From NCBI GenBank assembly GCA_937998355.1, contig CALLDI010000012.1, positions 50,546 through 114,545 on the forward strand: a DNA stretch of 64,000 nt. The letters run 5' to 3'. Positions 1-8,022 of this stretch are shown piece after piece. Numbering within the stretch: position 1 is the first letter of the stretch; each line of letters opens with the position of its first letter. The notes below the pieces were generated by a model, which saw only the letters and a list, made by a program, of their open reading frames with translations, searched no databases and was not told the DNA's origin. The position numbers and the translations under genes were made by a program. The DNA is from an uncultured Eggerthella sp. (lineage in GTDB: Bacteria > Actinomycetota > Coriobacteriia > Coriobacteriales > Eggerthellaceae).

Positions 1-1
1 T

Positions 2-82
2 CTGATCGGCGCGCTGCTCGGTGTGGCTGCGGGCATGATCGTCGTGCGAAAGGAGCGTGTTTCCGCCCATGGGTTGGACTGA
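2..82 (+). CDS. azlC: C-terminal end of AzlC-type branched-chain amino acid exporter subunit (partial)
   Basis: Only the last 26 codons lie in the window; the gene begins upstream. The reading frame gives a small hydrophobic helix (LIGALLGVAAGMIVV) followed by a short basic tail and a TGA stop. The identification rests mainly on context: it overlaps the start of an AzlD-like gene by 14 bases, the usual arrangement of azlC and azlD, whose products form a two-subunit exporter of branched-chain amino acids in the membrane. The fragment alone cannot prove the family. Confidence 0.55.
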   Translation: MIGALLGVAAGMIVVRKERVSAHGLD

Positions 83-392
83 TTTCGCGCTCATAGGATT
101 GGGGTGCGCCATCACCATCCTCATCTTCCGCACGGTTCCGCTCTTCGCGCTGCGCGGTCGCGAGCTGCCTGCTTGGCTCGCTCAAGCGCTCGCGTTCATC
201 CCGCCTGCCGCGTTCGCTGCGCTCATCGCGAACGATATCCTGAACCCCGGCATGTTCGATGCAGGATTGTGGCCAGCAGCCATTCCGATCATCGCGGCGC
301 TCATCGTCATTCCGGTCGCCGTCAAGACGAAGTCGTTGGTGTGGAGCATCGTCGCAGGGGTAGGGTCGTACGGATTGCTCCTGCTCATCTAG
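69..392 (+). CDS. azlD: AzlD-like branched-chain amino acid transport subunit
   Basis: A 107-residue, almost entirely hydrophobic protein with four predicted membrane segments (about residues 4-26, 40-57, 68-87 and 90-107), the size and layout of AzlD, the small partner of AzlC. The motif RTVPLFAL in the first segment and the Pro-rich FIPPAAFAA in the second fit the family. I chose ATG at 69, with AGGAG at 51-55; a GTG at 57 is in frame but sits against that ribosome site. The gene overlaps the end of the azlC fragment, implying translational coupling. Family assignment is from sequence pattern; substrate is inferred. Confidence 0.75.
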   Translation: MGWTDFALIGLGCAITILIFRTVPLFALRGRELPAWLAQALAFIPPAAFAALIANDILNPGMFDAGLWPAAIPIIAALIVIPVAVKTKSLVWSIVAGVGSYGLLLLI

Positions 393-506
393 TGCGAGAT
401 CGTGCGCATTATGGTCGTACGGTGCGGGAAACGGGTCTAGGGAAGGTGCTTTCACCGTTGGATGTGCGCGTTCGTCCGTTCGAGCGAGAATTTTTGAAAA
501 AGTCGC

Positions 507-535
507 TTGCGCCCGTACATACCTGAACGTATAAT
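507..535 (+). promoter_or_regulatory. Sigma-70-type promoter for rplS
   Basis: TTGCGC at 507-512 and TATAAT at 530-535 are separated by exactly 17 bases. The perfect -10 box and the position about 70 bases ahead of the rplS start codon make this the likely rplS promoter, leaving a leader of roughly 60 bases. The stretch 393-506 between azlD and this promoter shows nothing else recognisable. Confidence 0.7.
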
Positions 536-604
536 TATCAGCTGTGTCTCTGACATCACGAATGTACTCATACATCAAGTAATTGGATATAGAAGGATTT
601 AGAC

Positions 605-949
605 ATGGATATCATCCGCGCGATCGAACAACAGCAGATCAACCCCGAGGTCGCAGACTTCAATGTTGGCGATACGGTGAAGGTTCACTATCGCATCAAG
701 GAAGGCGACCGCGAGCGTATTCAGGTTTTCCAGGGCGACGTCATTCGTCGTCACGGTGCATCCAACCGCGAAACCTTCACGGTTCGCAAGATCAGCTTCT
801 CCGTTGGCGTTGAGCGTACGTTCCCTGTTCATTCTCCGAAGATCGAGAAGATCGAGGTCGTTCGTCGTGGCGATGTCAGCCGTGCCAAGCTCTACTACCT
901 GCGCGATAAGGTCGGTAAGGCTGCGAAGATCAAGGAAAAGGCATTCTAA
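605..949 (+). CDS. rplS: 50S ribosomal protein L19
   Basis: A 114-residue protein matching L19 throughout: N-terminal MDIIRAIEQQQ, the central GDTVKVHYRIKEGDRERIQVFQGDVI segment in two parts, the KISFSVGVERTFP motif and the C-terminal RAKLYYLRDKVGKAAKIKEK. L19 sits at the 30S-50S interface of the ribosome. The ATG at 605 has AAGGA at 593-597. It is transcribed alone, from the promoter at 507-535 to the terminator at 977-1002. Length is normal for the family. Confidence 0.97.
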   Translation: MDIIRAIEQQQINPEVADFNVGDTVKVHYRIKEGDRERIQVFQGDVIRRHGASNRETFTVRKISFSVGVERTFPVHSPKIEKIEVVRRGDVSRAKLYYLRDKVGKAAKIKEKAF

Positions 950-976
950 GTCTTGCCCTTGCGATCTGATACTATT

Positions 977-1002
977 AAAAGGCACCTTTTGGTGCCTTTT
1001 TT
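977..1002 (+). terminator. Rho-independent terminator after rplS
   Basis: The arms AAAAGGCACC and GGTGCCTTTT pair perfectly around a TTTT loop, and a run of six T follows directly. It lies 28 bases after the rplS stop codon. Confidence 0.9.
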
Positions 1003-1058
1003 CATGTTCGAGCGATGCTCGAAAAGACGCTTCAAGAATGAATGAAAAGGAATCCTCG

Positions 1059-2750
1059 ATGGACAAGCTCATCAATCGCAAACGAATCGCAGCACTCTTG
1101 GTCATCATGCTCACGCTCTCGCTGGCGTTCACTCAGGTACCCTGGGTAGCGTATGCGGATGGCGAAGATGTAGAGAACAGCGTGCTTTCGCAGATCGATG
1201 AGACGACTCTGCAGGATGGCGAAGAACCCGCGCTCACCACGCAAGCTGACGATATCGCCAGTGGAACGCTGGGCGATTGTAATTGGGCCATCGATGCTGA
1301 TGGCGTGCTCTCCATCACGCCGGGAACGGGCAATAGCTTCCAAGTGGAATGGCCCATTTCAGGCGAAGCTGCGCCATGGAAGGAATGGAGACATGAGATC
1401 CGTTCAGTAGAGATTCCGAGCCGCATCGTAGCATCGGGAAAGTTGCGGGGCATGTTCAATTCTTGCTCCGCGCTCGTTTCTGCCGATCTTTCGAATCTCG
1501 ATACCATCTCTGTGACCGAAATGTCTGCCATGTTCAAAGACTGCTCCGCGCTCAAGAGCCTCGACCTTTCAGGTCTTGATACCGCTTCAGTCATCGATAT
1601 GCGTTTGATGTTCAGAGGTTGTTCTTCGCTCACGAGCTTGGATCTCTCGTCCTTCGATACTGCATCCGTCACGGATATGGCGGAGATGTTCTTCGGCTGC
1701 ACCTCTCTTTCGAACCTTGTTGTTTCGAGCTTCGACACGACGCACGTGCAGAACATGAGCGAGATGTTCCGTAACTGTTCGATGCTCGCCACGCTCGATG
1801 TGTCGAACTTCGATACTTCTTCTGCAACGGATATGCAGTGGATGTTCCGCGGTTGCTCGTCGATCAACAGTCTCGACCTTTCTGGGTTCGACACTTCGGC
1901 AGTGACCAACATGAATTCGTTGTTGGGCGGTTGTTCGATGCTCAAGACCGTGAAGTTGGGCGCTCAGTTCTCGTTCAAGGGTGCGAATGGCATGGATGGG
2001 GCCGTGATGGCCACGTTGCCCACGGGTAGCTGGCTTTCGGAGGTTGCTGACAAGGATAAGGTCTATACAGCTGATGCTATCGCACAGGATCGCAACGATC
2101 TGGCGGATACCTATCGTAAGGTCGCGCTCGTCAAGAACGTGAAGCTGGCCGGAGTTCAGGCTCCTGTAGCAGGGGCTGCGGTAACGCCCATCGATGCGAA
2201 GCTCGAGGCTACTGCTGGTCTGCTCGCATCGAGTGCTGTGAATGCTTCCTGGAACGGTAGTTTCGCGAAGGATGCGAACGGTAACGATGTGTTCGTTGCG
2301 GGGAATACCTACACGTTCTCGGTCGATGTCGCGCTCGGCAGCGATGCGGTCAGGGATGACGGTTTCGCGCTCGTGGCTGACGATGGCTTCACGGTCACGC
2401 CGGGGGCTTTCAGTGGTGCGCCCGTGGGGCCGACGGGGCAGACCTATAGCTTCACGGTCTCTTATACGGTTTCTACGCCGGGGTCTCAACCACCTGCGGG
2501 CGACGGCGCGACCACGGATAACGAGACCCCGGATAACGAGGCTGCGGATCCGGATAGCGCCGATTCTGCACCGAATCAAACGGCTGAACCCGATCAGGAG
2601 AGTGGCGACTCCGCAGCAGGCGTCCTTCCTGCTATGGGTGATAGCATGCTCATGCTCGCGAGTCTCGTCCTTCTTGCAGGCGCGGGCATCGCAGTGCACC
2701 GAGCAGCGCTTCGTCGCAAGGCGTTCGCGCACGCGAAGCATGCCCGCTAG
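1059..2750 (+). CDS. Secreted BspA-like (DUF285) repeat protein with C-terminal anchor-like tail
   Basis: A 563-residue exported protein. Residues 1-34 form a signal peptide (basic start, hydrophobic core, cut near AYA-DGE). Residues about 129-301 hold six full and one partial 26-residue repeats of the type MFxxCSxLxSLDLSxFDTxSVTDM, typical of DUF285/BspA-like leucine-rich surface proteins that often mediate adhesion. A beta-rich, Ig-like region follows, then an acidic Asp/Glu/Pro linker. The C-terminus reads LPAMG (523-527), a hydrophobic stretch, then Arg/Lys residues, the layout of a sortase sorting signal with Met in place of Thr. I chose ATG 1059 because AAAGGAA lies 6 bases ahead; the open frame extends further upstream but through the rplS terminator. 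Ligand unknown. Confidence 0.85.
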   Translation: MDKLINRKRIAALLVIMLTLSLAFTQVPWVAYADGEDVENSVLSQIDETTLQDGEEPALTTQADDIASGTLGDCNWAIDADGVLSITPGTGNSFQVEWPISGEAAPWKEWRHEIRSVEIPSRIVASGKLRGMFNSCSALVSADLSNLDTISVTEMSAMFKDCSALKSLDLSGLDTASVIDMRLMFRGCSSLTSLDLSSFDTASVTDMAEMFFGCTSLSNLVVSSFDTTHVQNMSEMFRNCSMLATLDVSNFDTSSATDMQWMFRGCSSINSLDLSGFDTSAVTNMNSLLGGCSMLKTVKLGAQFSFKGANGMDGAVMATLPTGSWLSEVADKDKVYTADAIAQDRNDLADTYRKVALVKNVKLAGVQAPVAGAAVTPIDAKLEATAGLLASSAVNASWNGSFAKDANGNDVFVAGNTYTFSVDVALGSDAVRDDGFALVADDGFTVTPGAFSGAPVGPTGQTYSFTVSYTVSTPGSQPPAGDGATTDNETPDNEAADPDSADSAPNQTAEPDQESGDSAAGVLPAMGDSMLMLASLVLLAGAGIAVHRAALRRKAFAHAKHAR

Positions 2751-2799
2751 GGAAGCTTCGAACAGCTGCTCGTTCGGGTCGCTCCTTTGCAAACGATAG

Positions 2800-3579
2800 A
2801 TGGCATCCATCGCTGAAATACAGAAACGATTGAAGGCAGCGAATGCTGACGAGTTTTCTGCGCTCGAGGCGGAATTCGCGCAGGACTCCCGCAAGGGCGT
2901 GCGAAGTGCGCTCGCATCGGCGCGCAAACGCCTCGAGAAAGAAGCTCTTGAACAGCAGCGTTTGGCTGAGCTCTATCGCTTCGAGCAAGAATTGACCGAC
3001 GGCAAGGTAGCGGTCGGCCTCGACGAAGTGGGCCGTGGCCCGCTGGCAGGCCCGCTCAGTGTCGGCGCTGTCGTGCTCGATCCTGCCGTTGAAGCCATAC
3101 CGGGGCTGAACGACTCGAAGCAGATCAAAGAAGCGGATCGTCCTGCTGTCGCTGAAGCGGTCAAGCAGGCTGCGCGCGCGTATGCGATCGTTCATATCCC
3201 GCCTCGCGATATCGACGAATTCGGCATCATGGCGTGTCTGAAGCGCGCTTTCACGCAGGCGGTCGCTCGGATCGAAGAGCAAGGCGTGCAGGTCGACGCG
3301 ATCCTGCTCGACGGAAATCCGCTCGGCATCGATGCGCGCGAGGTGAACGTCGTGAAGGGTGATGCGAAATGCGCGTCCATCGCGGCCGCGTCGGTGATCG
3401 CGAAGGTCGAGCGTGATGCGCTCATGGTGGCCTATGATGCCGAATATCCAGGTTATGACTTCGCTTCCTCGAAAGGCTATGGAAGCGCAGCGCATCGTCA
3501 GGCGATCGAGGGAAAAGGGTTGAGCCCTATCCATCGCGCTTCATTCTGTACGAACTTCGTTCAGGATACCTTGTTCTAG
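2800..3579 (+). CDS. rnhB: Ribonuclease HII
   Basis: A 259-residue RNase HII, which cuts the RNA strand of RNA-DNA hybrids and removes single ribonucleotides from DNA. The catalytic motif GLDEVGRGPLAGP gives Asp75 and Glu76; the later acidic residues lie in AILLDGNP and the GDAKCASIAAASVIAKVERD block holds the DNA-contact and metal-binding segment. About 68 residues of helical extension precede the catalytic domain, as in several Gram-positive homologues. The gene follows the surface protein by 49 bases and leads toward yraN, comM and dprA, a common gene order. Confidence 0.95.
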   Translation: MASIAEIQKRLKAANADEFSALEAEFAQDSRKGVRSALASARKRLEKEALEQQRLAELYRFEQELTDGKVAVGLDEVGRGPLAGPLSVGAVVLDPAVEAIPGLNDSKQIKEADRPAVAEAVKQAARAYAIVHIPPRDIDEFGIMACLKRAFTQAVARIEEQGVQVDAILLDGNPLGIDAREVNVVKGDAKCASIAAASVIAKVERDALMVAYDAEYPGYDFASSKGYGSAAHRQAIEGKGLSPIHRASFCTNFVQDTLF

Positions 3580-3701
3580 CAGCCCATCTGCGTATTTGAG
3601 ATTTCTTTCAGAAAAACGTGAGCTCTTGCGCGCGAGCGCGTGAGATTATCTTCAGATTCAGTTAAGGTTTCGTCCCTATCCTTGAGAACAAGGAGGTAGG
3701 A

Positions 3702-4121
3702 ATGGAACTGACCCAAGCCACAGAACAAGATGAAGAAGTTGCCGAAGCTGCATCTTCTTGCCCTTCGAAAGAACTCGGTAGGAGGGGAGAGGAAGCGGCC
3801 GCGAAGTATCTGAAGCGCCGCGGATTCGAAGTGCTCCAACGCAATTGGACGTGTTTTGCGGGAGAGGCGGACATCATCGCCTTGCAGGAAGACACGTTGT
3901 GCTTCGTCGAAGTGAAGACGCGCACGAGCGTCAAAAAGGGGTTTCCTTCCGAAGCGGTCAACCAGCGTAAGCGCGATCGTTACGAACGGATAGCTGCCTG
4001 CTATCTGAAGGAACATGCCTACGAAGACCTGCGCGTTCGTTTCGACGTGATCTCGATCCTCGTGCTCGGCCCCGACCGTGCGTTCCTGCGTCACCACATC
4101 AACGCTTTCGGCTCGATGTGA
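3702..4121 (+). CDS. yraN: YraN/UPF0102 family nuclease-like protein
   Basis: A 139-residue protein with the UPF0102 signature: the helix GRRGEEAAAKYLKRRGFEVL followed by the PD-(D/E)xK-like core GEADIIALQED and CFVEVKTR. The family has a restriction-endonuclease-like fold; its biological role is unsettled, but it is regularly found beside rnhB and the DNA-uptake genes comM and dprA, as here. A strong ribosome site (AAGGAGG) lies 6 bases ahead of the ATG. The stop codon lies 7 bases before comM, so the genes are almost certainly cotranscribed. Confidence 0.9.
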   Translation: MELTQATEQDEEVAEAASSCPSKELGRRGEEAAAKYLKRRGFEVLQRNWTCFAGEADIIALQEDTLCFVEVKTRTSVKKGFPSEAVNQRKRDRYERIAACYLKEHAYEDLRVRFDVISILVLGPDRAFLRHHINAFGSM

Positions 4122-4128
4122 GGCATCC

Positions 4129-5670
4129 ATGGCGCAGTTATCGTTCAAGGTCCAGAGCGCGGTCCTTCATGGCGTGCAGGCGCTTCCCGTCCAGGTCGAA
4201 GTGCTCATCAGTAGCGGCATCCCGTCCTTCTCGATCGTGGGCATGCCGGATGTGGCGATTCAGGAATCACGAGAGCGCGTGAGAGCTGCCATTCGTTCGG
4301 CGGGCTTTCGCGTTCCTGCGGATAAGATCGTCATCAATCTTGCGCCCAGCTCGCTTCGTAAGACCGGCTCTGGTTTCGATCTGCCCATCGCGCTCGCGTT
4401 GCTCGCGGCCACAGGTCAAATACCTACGTGTCATCTTGAACGCATGCTCGTAGTAGGTGAATTGTCGCTCGAAGGATCGGTACGCAGCGTCGCAGGACTC
4501 ATCCCGTACCAGCAGTGTGCGCGGGAGTTGGGTCGTTCGCTGCTCACCGGCAACACCGATCATGGGGCGATCCCTGTTTCGGGGGTCACTTGCTACGCGC
4601 TCGAGCATCTCCGTCAGATCACGCGCGAAGAGCTTCCTCTCATGCCGTTCTCGGCTCCTGAGAACTGCGCCTACCGCTACGACTTCGCGGAAGTGATCGG
4701 GCATGATGCGGCGAAGCGCGCGCTCCAGGTGGCGGTGGCGGGCGACCATGGCATCATCATGATGGGGTCGCCTGGCGCAGGCAAGACCTTGCTCGCGCAA
4801 TGCGTTCCGAGCATCCTACCTCCTCTTACTGAAGAAGAGAAGATCCAGACCGCCATCGTGCATTCGGTGTTGGATGGCGATCTGCGTGAGATATACGGTG
4901 GCCTGCGTCCGTTTCGCATGCCGCACCATAGCGTCACTGCAGCAGGGCTTTTGGGAGGCGGAAATCCCGTTCGTCCTGGCGAGGTTTCTCTCGCGCACAA
5001 TGGCGTGCTCTTCATCGACGAGCTCTCCGAGATGCGAAACGATGTTCTGCAGCAACTCAGACAGCCCCTCGAGGAAGGTATCGTGCATCTGACGCGAGCG
5101 GAAGGGTCATTCGTCTTTCCTGCGCGATTCATGTTCATCGCGGCCACCAATCTTTGTCCATGCGGTTACTTCGGCGACCCTGAACATGAATGTACGTGTA
5201 GTCAGTACCAGATCCAGCGCTATCAGGCCAAGATCGGTGGTCCGTTGCTCGATCGTATCGATATTCGCATCGATGTTGAGCGTACCGATCTCTCCAAGCT
5301 CGAGCAGGTGCGACCGGGGAAGAGTTCTGCGCAACTGAAAGAAGAGATCCTCGCTGCGAGAGCGTTCAAGAATGAACGCTGTCTCGAACAGGGGACGGCG
5401 AAGAACTTTCTTACGCGTTCTTCGCATGCAGCAGGACAGACGAGCAAGCGCAAGACCTTGCTCGATCTATTCGATGCCTGCTCGCTCAGCAAAGAGGCGA
5501 AAGCGTTTCTTGAGCTCGCCGTCCAGACGAGCGGGTTGAGCACGCGCTCGATCATCAAGATGCTCTCTTTGTCTCGCACGATAGCCGATCTCGCTCGGTC
5601 GCTTTCGGTGGAAGAGGAACATATCGCAGAGGCCTATGCGCTGCGCTTTCAGACGAGCGATGATCACTGA
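4129..5670 (+). CDS. comM: ComM/YifB family Mg-chelatase-like AAA+ ATPase
   Basis: A 513-residue ComM homologue. ComM is a hexameric helicase that helps integrate single-stranded DNA during natural transformation. Visible are an N-terminal Lon-protease-fold-like domain (SIVGMPDVAIQESRERVRAA), a Walker A motif GSPGAGKT near residue 212, the Walker B region GVLFIDELSEM, a Cys cluster (CPCGYFGD then CTC), and the C-terminal Mg-chelatase helical domain. The start at 4129 gives the conserved N-terminus MAQLSFKVQSAVLHG; the frame stays open 17 codons upstream but overlaps yraN. It is followed by dprA, another transformation gene. Confidence 0.93.
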   Translation: MAQLSFKVQSAVLHGVQALPVQVEVLISSGIPSFSIVGMPDVAIQESRERVRAAIRSAGFRVPADKIVINLAPSSLRKTGSGFDLPIALALLAATGQIPTCHLERMLVVGELSLEGSVRSVAGLIPYQQCARELGRSLLTGNTDHGAIPVSGVTCYALEHLRQITREELPLMPFSAPENCAYRYDFAEVIGHDAAKRALQVAVAGDHGIIMMGSPGAGKTLLAQCVPSILPPLTEEEKIQTAIVHSVLDGDLREIYGGLRPFRMPHHSVTAAGLLGGGNPVRPGEVSLAHNGVLFIDELSEMRNDVLQQLRQPLEEGIVHLTRAEGSFVFPARFMFIAATNLCPCGYFGDPEHECTCSQYQIQRYQAKIGGPLLDRIDIRIDVERTDLSKLEQVRPGKSSAQLKEEILAARAFKNERCLEQGTAKNFLTRSSHAAGQTSKRKTLLDLFDACSLSKEAKAFLELAVQTSGLSTRSIIKMLSLSRTIADLARSLSVEEEHIAEAYALRFQTSDDH

Positions 5671-5686
5671 CCATGAAAGGATACCG

Positions 5687-6604
5687 ATGAGAGAACTGCG
5701 TCCGACAAAACCGCTCGAAGGAAACCGTTTCGTCCTTTCCTATGGAGGAGAGGGCTATCCTGATGCGCTCATGAACGTGCCCGATCCGCCGCGCAAGCTC
5801 TATGGGGTGGGGAATCCAGGTGTGCTCGACACGGGACTTGCTATCATCGGCGCGCGAAAAGCGACACCGTATGGGCGCACGGTCGCCAAGAAATTCGCGA
5901 AAGCGGCTGCCGAACACGGCATCACCATCATCTCGGGTGGTGCGCTCGGATGCGATACAGCGGCTCATGTGGGCTGCTTGGAAGGAGGAGGCGCTACGGT
6001 GGTGGTGTTGGGTGGCGGATGCGATCAGCTCTATCCTGAAGCGAATCGCGATCTGTTCCAAGAGATCATCACCAAGGGCGGGGCGGTCATCTCCGAACAG
6101 CAGTGGCAGTTCCCGCCCATGCCCTATACGTTCCGCGCACGCAATCGCATCATCGCCGGGCTCAGTCGCGCGACGCTCATCGTGGAAGCGGGGCTGCCTT
6201 CAGGAACCTTTTCGACGGCGGATGATGCGCTCTCCGCGAATCGCGATGTACTGGTGGTGCCAGGGGCTATCACCTCGCCTCATTCGCGCGGTGCGAACAG
6301 GCTGCTCTATCAGGGTGCGACACCCATCGTGGATGACGAGACGTTCGAAGACGTGATCACCGATCTGTTCGGATGCATGAAGATACAGGATATGCGGCAA
6401 GCCGAGGTAGAGAATAAGTCCTTGCTCTATCAGGCGCTTCAAGCTGAAACGCTCTCGATCGATGCGCTCATGCAACGCGATGGTATCGGTGCGCCCGATG
6501 GCAGCAAACGCCTTGCGTGGCTAATGGTGGAGCTTGCGAAGCTCGAACATGAGGGTTTCATAGAGAGATTTCCGAATGGATGTTATGGCGCGACGGTGAT
6601 GTAG
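5687..6604 (+). CDS. dprA: DNA-processing protein DprA
   Basis: A 305-residue DprA/Smf protein, which binds incoming single-stranded DNA and loads RecA during transformation. The Rossmann-like core is clear (LAIIGARKATPYGR, ISGGALGCDTAAH, VVLGGG, YPEANRDLF, TFRARNRIIAGLS, EAGLPSGTFSTAD) and a winged-helix-like C-terminal domain ends in LEHEGFIERFPNGCYGATVM. The N-terminal SAM-like domain of longer homologues is missing. ATG 5687 is preceded by GAAAGGA. The 3' end matters: bases 6545-6604 recur in diverged form at 9811-9870 (see the dprA fragment). comM lies 16 bases upstream. Confidence 0.95.
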   Translation: MRELRPTKPLEGNRFVLSYGGEGYPDALMNVPDPPRKLYGVGNPGVLDTGLAIIGARKATPYGRTVAKKFAKAAAEHGITIISGGALGCDTAAHVGCLEGGGATVVVLGGGCDQLYPEANRDLFQEIITKGGAVISEQQWQFPPMPYTFRARNRIIAGLSRATLIVEAGLPSGTFSTADDALSANRDVLVVPGAITSPHSRGANRLLYQGATPIVDDETFEDVITDLFGCMKIQDMRQAEVENKSLLYQALQAETLSIDALMQRDGIGAPDGSKRLAWLMVELAKLEHEGFIERFPNGCYGATVM

Positions 6605-6640
6605 TGCTGTGCTCGAGATCAGGTTGATCGTTCTGTCCCG

Positions 6641-7234
6641 CTAAGTGCATAGTTTTTGTAGGTACGCGCGCAGGGCCTCATTTGCTTTTGGGCGCGACAT
6701 GGTCGCGGGGGCGGCGAGTATTTGGAGGGTGAGTCCGTCGACGAATGCCTGCAGGCTCGATGCCTCAAGTTCAATGTCTAAGTCGACGCGCATCAGCCCT
6801 GCTGCTATTAAAGATTCAATGCAAGAGCGTGCCGTGTTTCTAAGGAGTGCTTGCATCGCGGCGCTCGTTTCTGCGAGTGACCGATCAACGAGTGCTTCTG
6901 CAGTGAAAGCGAGCCATGTTCTTGCTTCTGCTTCTCGTGTTTCGTCAAGAGGGAGCAACTCTAAAAGCGTGCGCTCTACCATGGTGAGCGGATCGTTGGA
7001 ATAAGTCGACACTGCATCGATGCGGGTTGCAGCATTCTCTACCGCTTGATTCATGGCAAAGAGATAGATGTCTTTCGTGCTCTTGAAAACGTGCTGGACA
7101 GAGCCAACGGATAGGTGCGAGGCTTCTGCTATGTTGCGTACTGTAGCGCTTTTGAGCCCGCTCGTAGCAACAAGATCCCAGACAGTCTTGGCGATGAGTC
7201 GTTTTCTTTCTTCGGTATCGATATTTCGTGGCAT
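6641..7234 (-). CDS. TetR-family transcriptional regulator
   Basis: A 197-residue repressor. Residues 10-55 form the TetR helix-turn-helix (IAKTVWDLVATSGLKSATVRNIAEASHLS in two parts, then GSVQHVFKSTKDIYLFA); the rest is a helical ligand-binding and dimer domain resembling the BetI-like subgroup. It is transcribed divergently from the membrane protein at 7303, and the 68-base gap holds two overlapping palindromes, so it probably controls both itself and that gene. The ribosome site AGAAAGGAA fits the ATG at 7234. Inducer unknown. The base composition is poorer in GC than neighbouring core genes. Confidence 0.88.
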   Translation of the reverse strand: MPRNIDTEERKRLIAKTVWDLVATSGLKSATVRNIAEASHLSVGSVQHVFKSTKDIYLFAMNQAVENAATRIDAVSTYSNDPLTMVERTLLELLPLDETREAEARTWLAFTAEALVDRSLAETSAAMQALLRNTARSCIESLIAAGLMRVDLDIELEASSLQAFVDGLTLQILAAPATMSRPKANEALRAYLQKLCT

Positions 7235-7258
7235 GCGCTTCCTTTCTGAAGAATATTC

Positions 7259-7288
7259 TAATACAATCGTATTAATACAACTGTATTA
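7259..7288. promoter_or_regulatory. Two overlapping palindromic operators between the TetR gene and its divergent partner
   Basis: TAATAC-AATC-GTATTA at 7259-7274 and TAATAC-AACT-GTATTA at 7273-7288 are perfect 6+4+6 palindromes sharing two bases, so their centres are 14 bases apart. This is a typical TetR-family operator size, and the site lies between the divergent start codons at 7234 and 7303, just ahead of the ribosome site of the latter. Confidence 0.75.
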
Positions 7289-7302
7289 GAAAGGCAAATA
7301 GG

Positions 7303-7872
7303 GTGAAAGAATCGCAGAATATGCTTCGTGAAGCACGGTGGACCGATGTTTTCTGGAGGGGTCTCTACGAAGCTCGAATCGAAGAGCATTCTTATATCGT
7401 AGATATCGACTACTTCGATATCCGAGAACAGATCGCTCTTTATCGCGATGGCGTGCTGGTCGACGTACAAAAGTCTCCCGCTATTTTTCTCCTTCAAGAA
7501 GGGGGTAGGATCGAGATCGCTATGGCGCTCTATGGCGTGAAGCATGCTCGGATGATCTTGGGAGAGCAAAGCGACGAGAAAGCATATTCACTTATTCCGG
7601 CACCTGGTAGCGCTGAATATCTTCGCCTTCGTTTTGCTGAGCAGCATCCTGCGATAAGCCGTGTTCTCGCTGCCCTCGCATGGATCGTTTTGGTCGTCGC
7701 TCTAGTGACGCAGCTGCCAGTAGTGCTGAATAGCATCGGTTGCTTGGTTGGTTTTTCGGTTCGAACTTTTGCGTTGCCGGGGTGGGCGAACATCGCATTA
7801 GGAATCGCTGGTATCCTTGCGGCCCTCGATCGTGCTTTTCGCATGAAGTACGATCCGCTTTTGGACGATTGA
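7303..7872 (+). CDS. Membrane protein of unknown function, TetR-controlled
   Basis: A 189-residue protein that I do not recognise. About 115 soluble N-terminal residues, rich in beta-strand pattern and charged (YIVDIDYFDIREQIALYRDG, then KSPAIFLLQEGGRIEIAMALYG), are followed by two membrane segments (about 128-150 and 160-178), ending KYDPLLDD. The start used is GTG 7303, which has AGAAAGG 9 bases ahead; ATG 7321 is an alternative. It lies directly behind the twin TetR operator and is divergent from the regulator, so it is probably the repressor's main target, perhaps a transport or stress-related membrane protein. No function can be assigned from sequence. Confidence 0.6.
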   Translation: MKESQNMLREARWTDVFWRGLYEARIEEHSYIVDIDYFDIREQIALYRDGVLVDVQKSPAIFLLQEGGRIEIAMALYGVKHARMILGEQSDEKAYSLIPAPGSAEYLRLRFAEQHPAISRVLAALAWIVLVVALVTQLPVVLNSIGCLVGFSVRTFALPGWANIALGIAGILAALDRAFRMKYDPLLDD

Positions 7873-7922
7873 GGGCAACAAAACAAGAGGAAGCGTGGAC
7901 AGAAGGCCAAGCCTCTATCTTG

Positions 7923-7990
7923 TTCTACAGCATAACGTAGAATATTCTCGAACTCATCCAAGAAAATGCTTGCTCGTGACGCGGCGTCAC
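7923..7990. promoter_or_regulatory. Inverted repeats upstream of the MerR-type gene
   Basis: TTCTAC-N8-GTAGAA at 7923-7942 and the 15-base palindrome GTGACGC-G-GCGTCAC at 7976-7990 lie in the gap before the MerR gene. TTGCTC at 7970-7975 and TGTAGA at 7993-7998 could be promoter boxes enclosing the second palindrome with a 17-base spacer. MerR proteins usually bind a dyad inside the spacer of their own promoter, so 7976-7990 is the better operator candidate. Not certain: classical MerR promoters have 19-base spacers. Confidence 0.5.
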
Positions 7991-8022
7991 GTTGTAGAAC
8001 AGCCATCAAGGAGGTGAGAACC

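Noticed and set aside
1587..2927. Open frame of 446 codons on the minus strand
   Set aside because: Antisense shadow of the repeat-rich surface protein; Arg/His-rich translation without domains.
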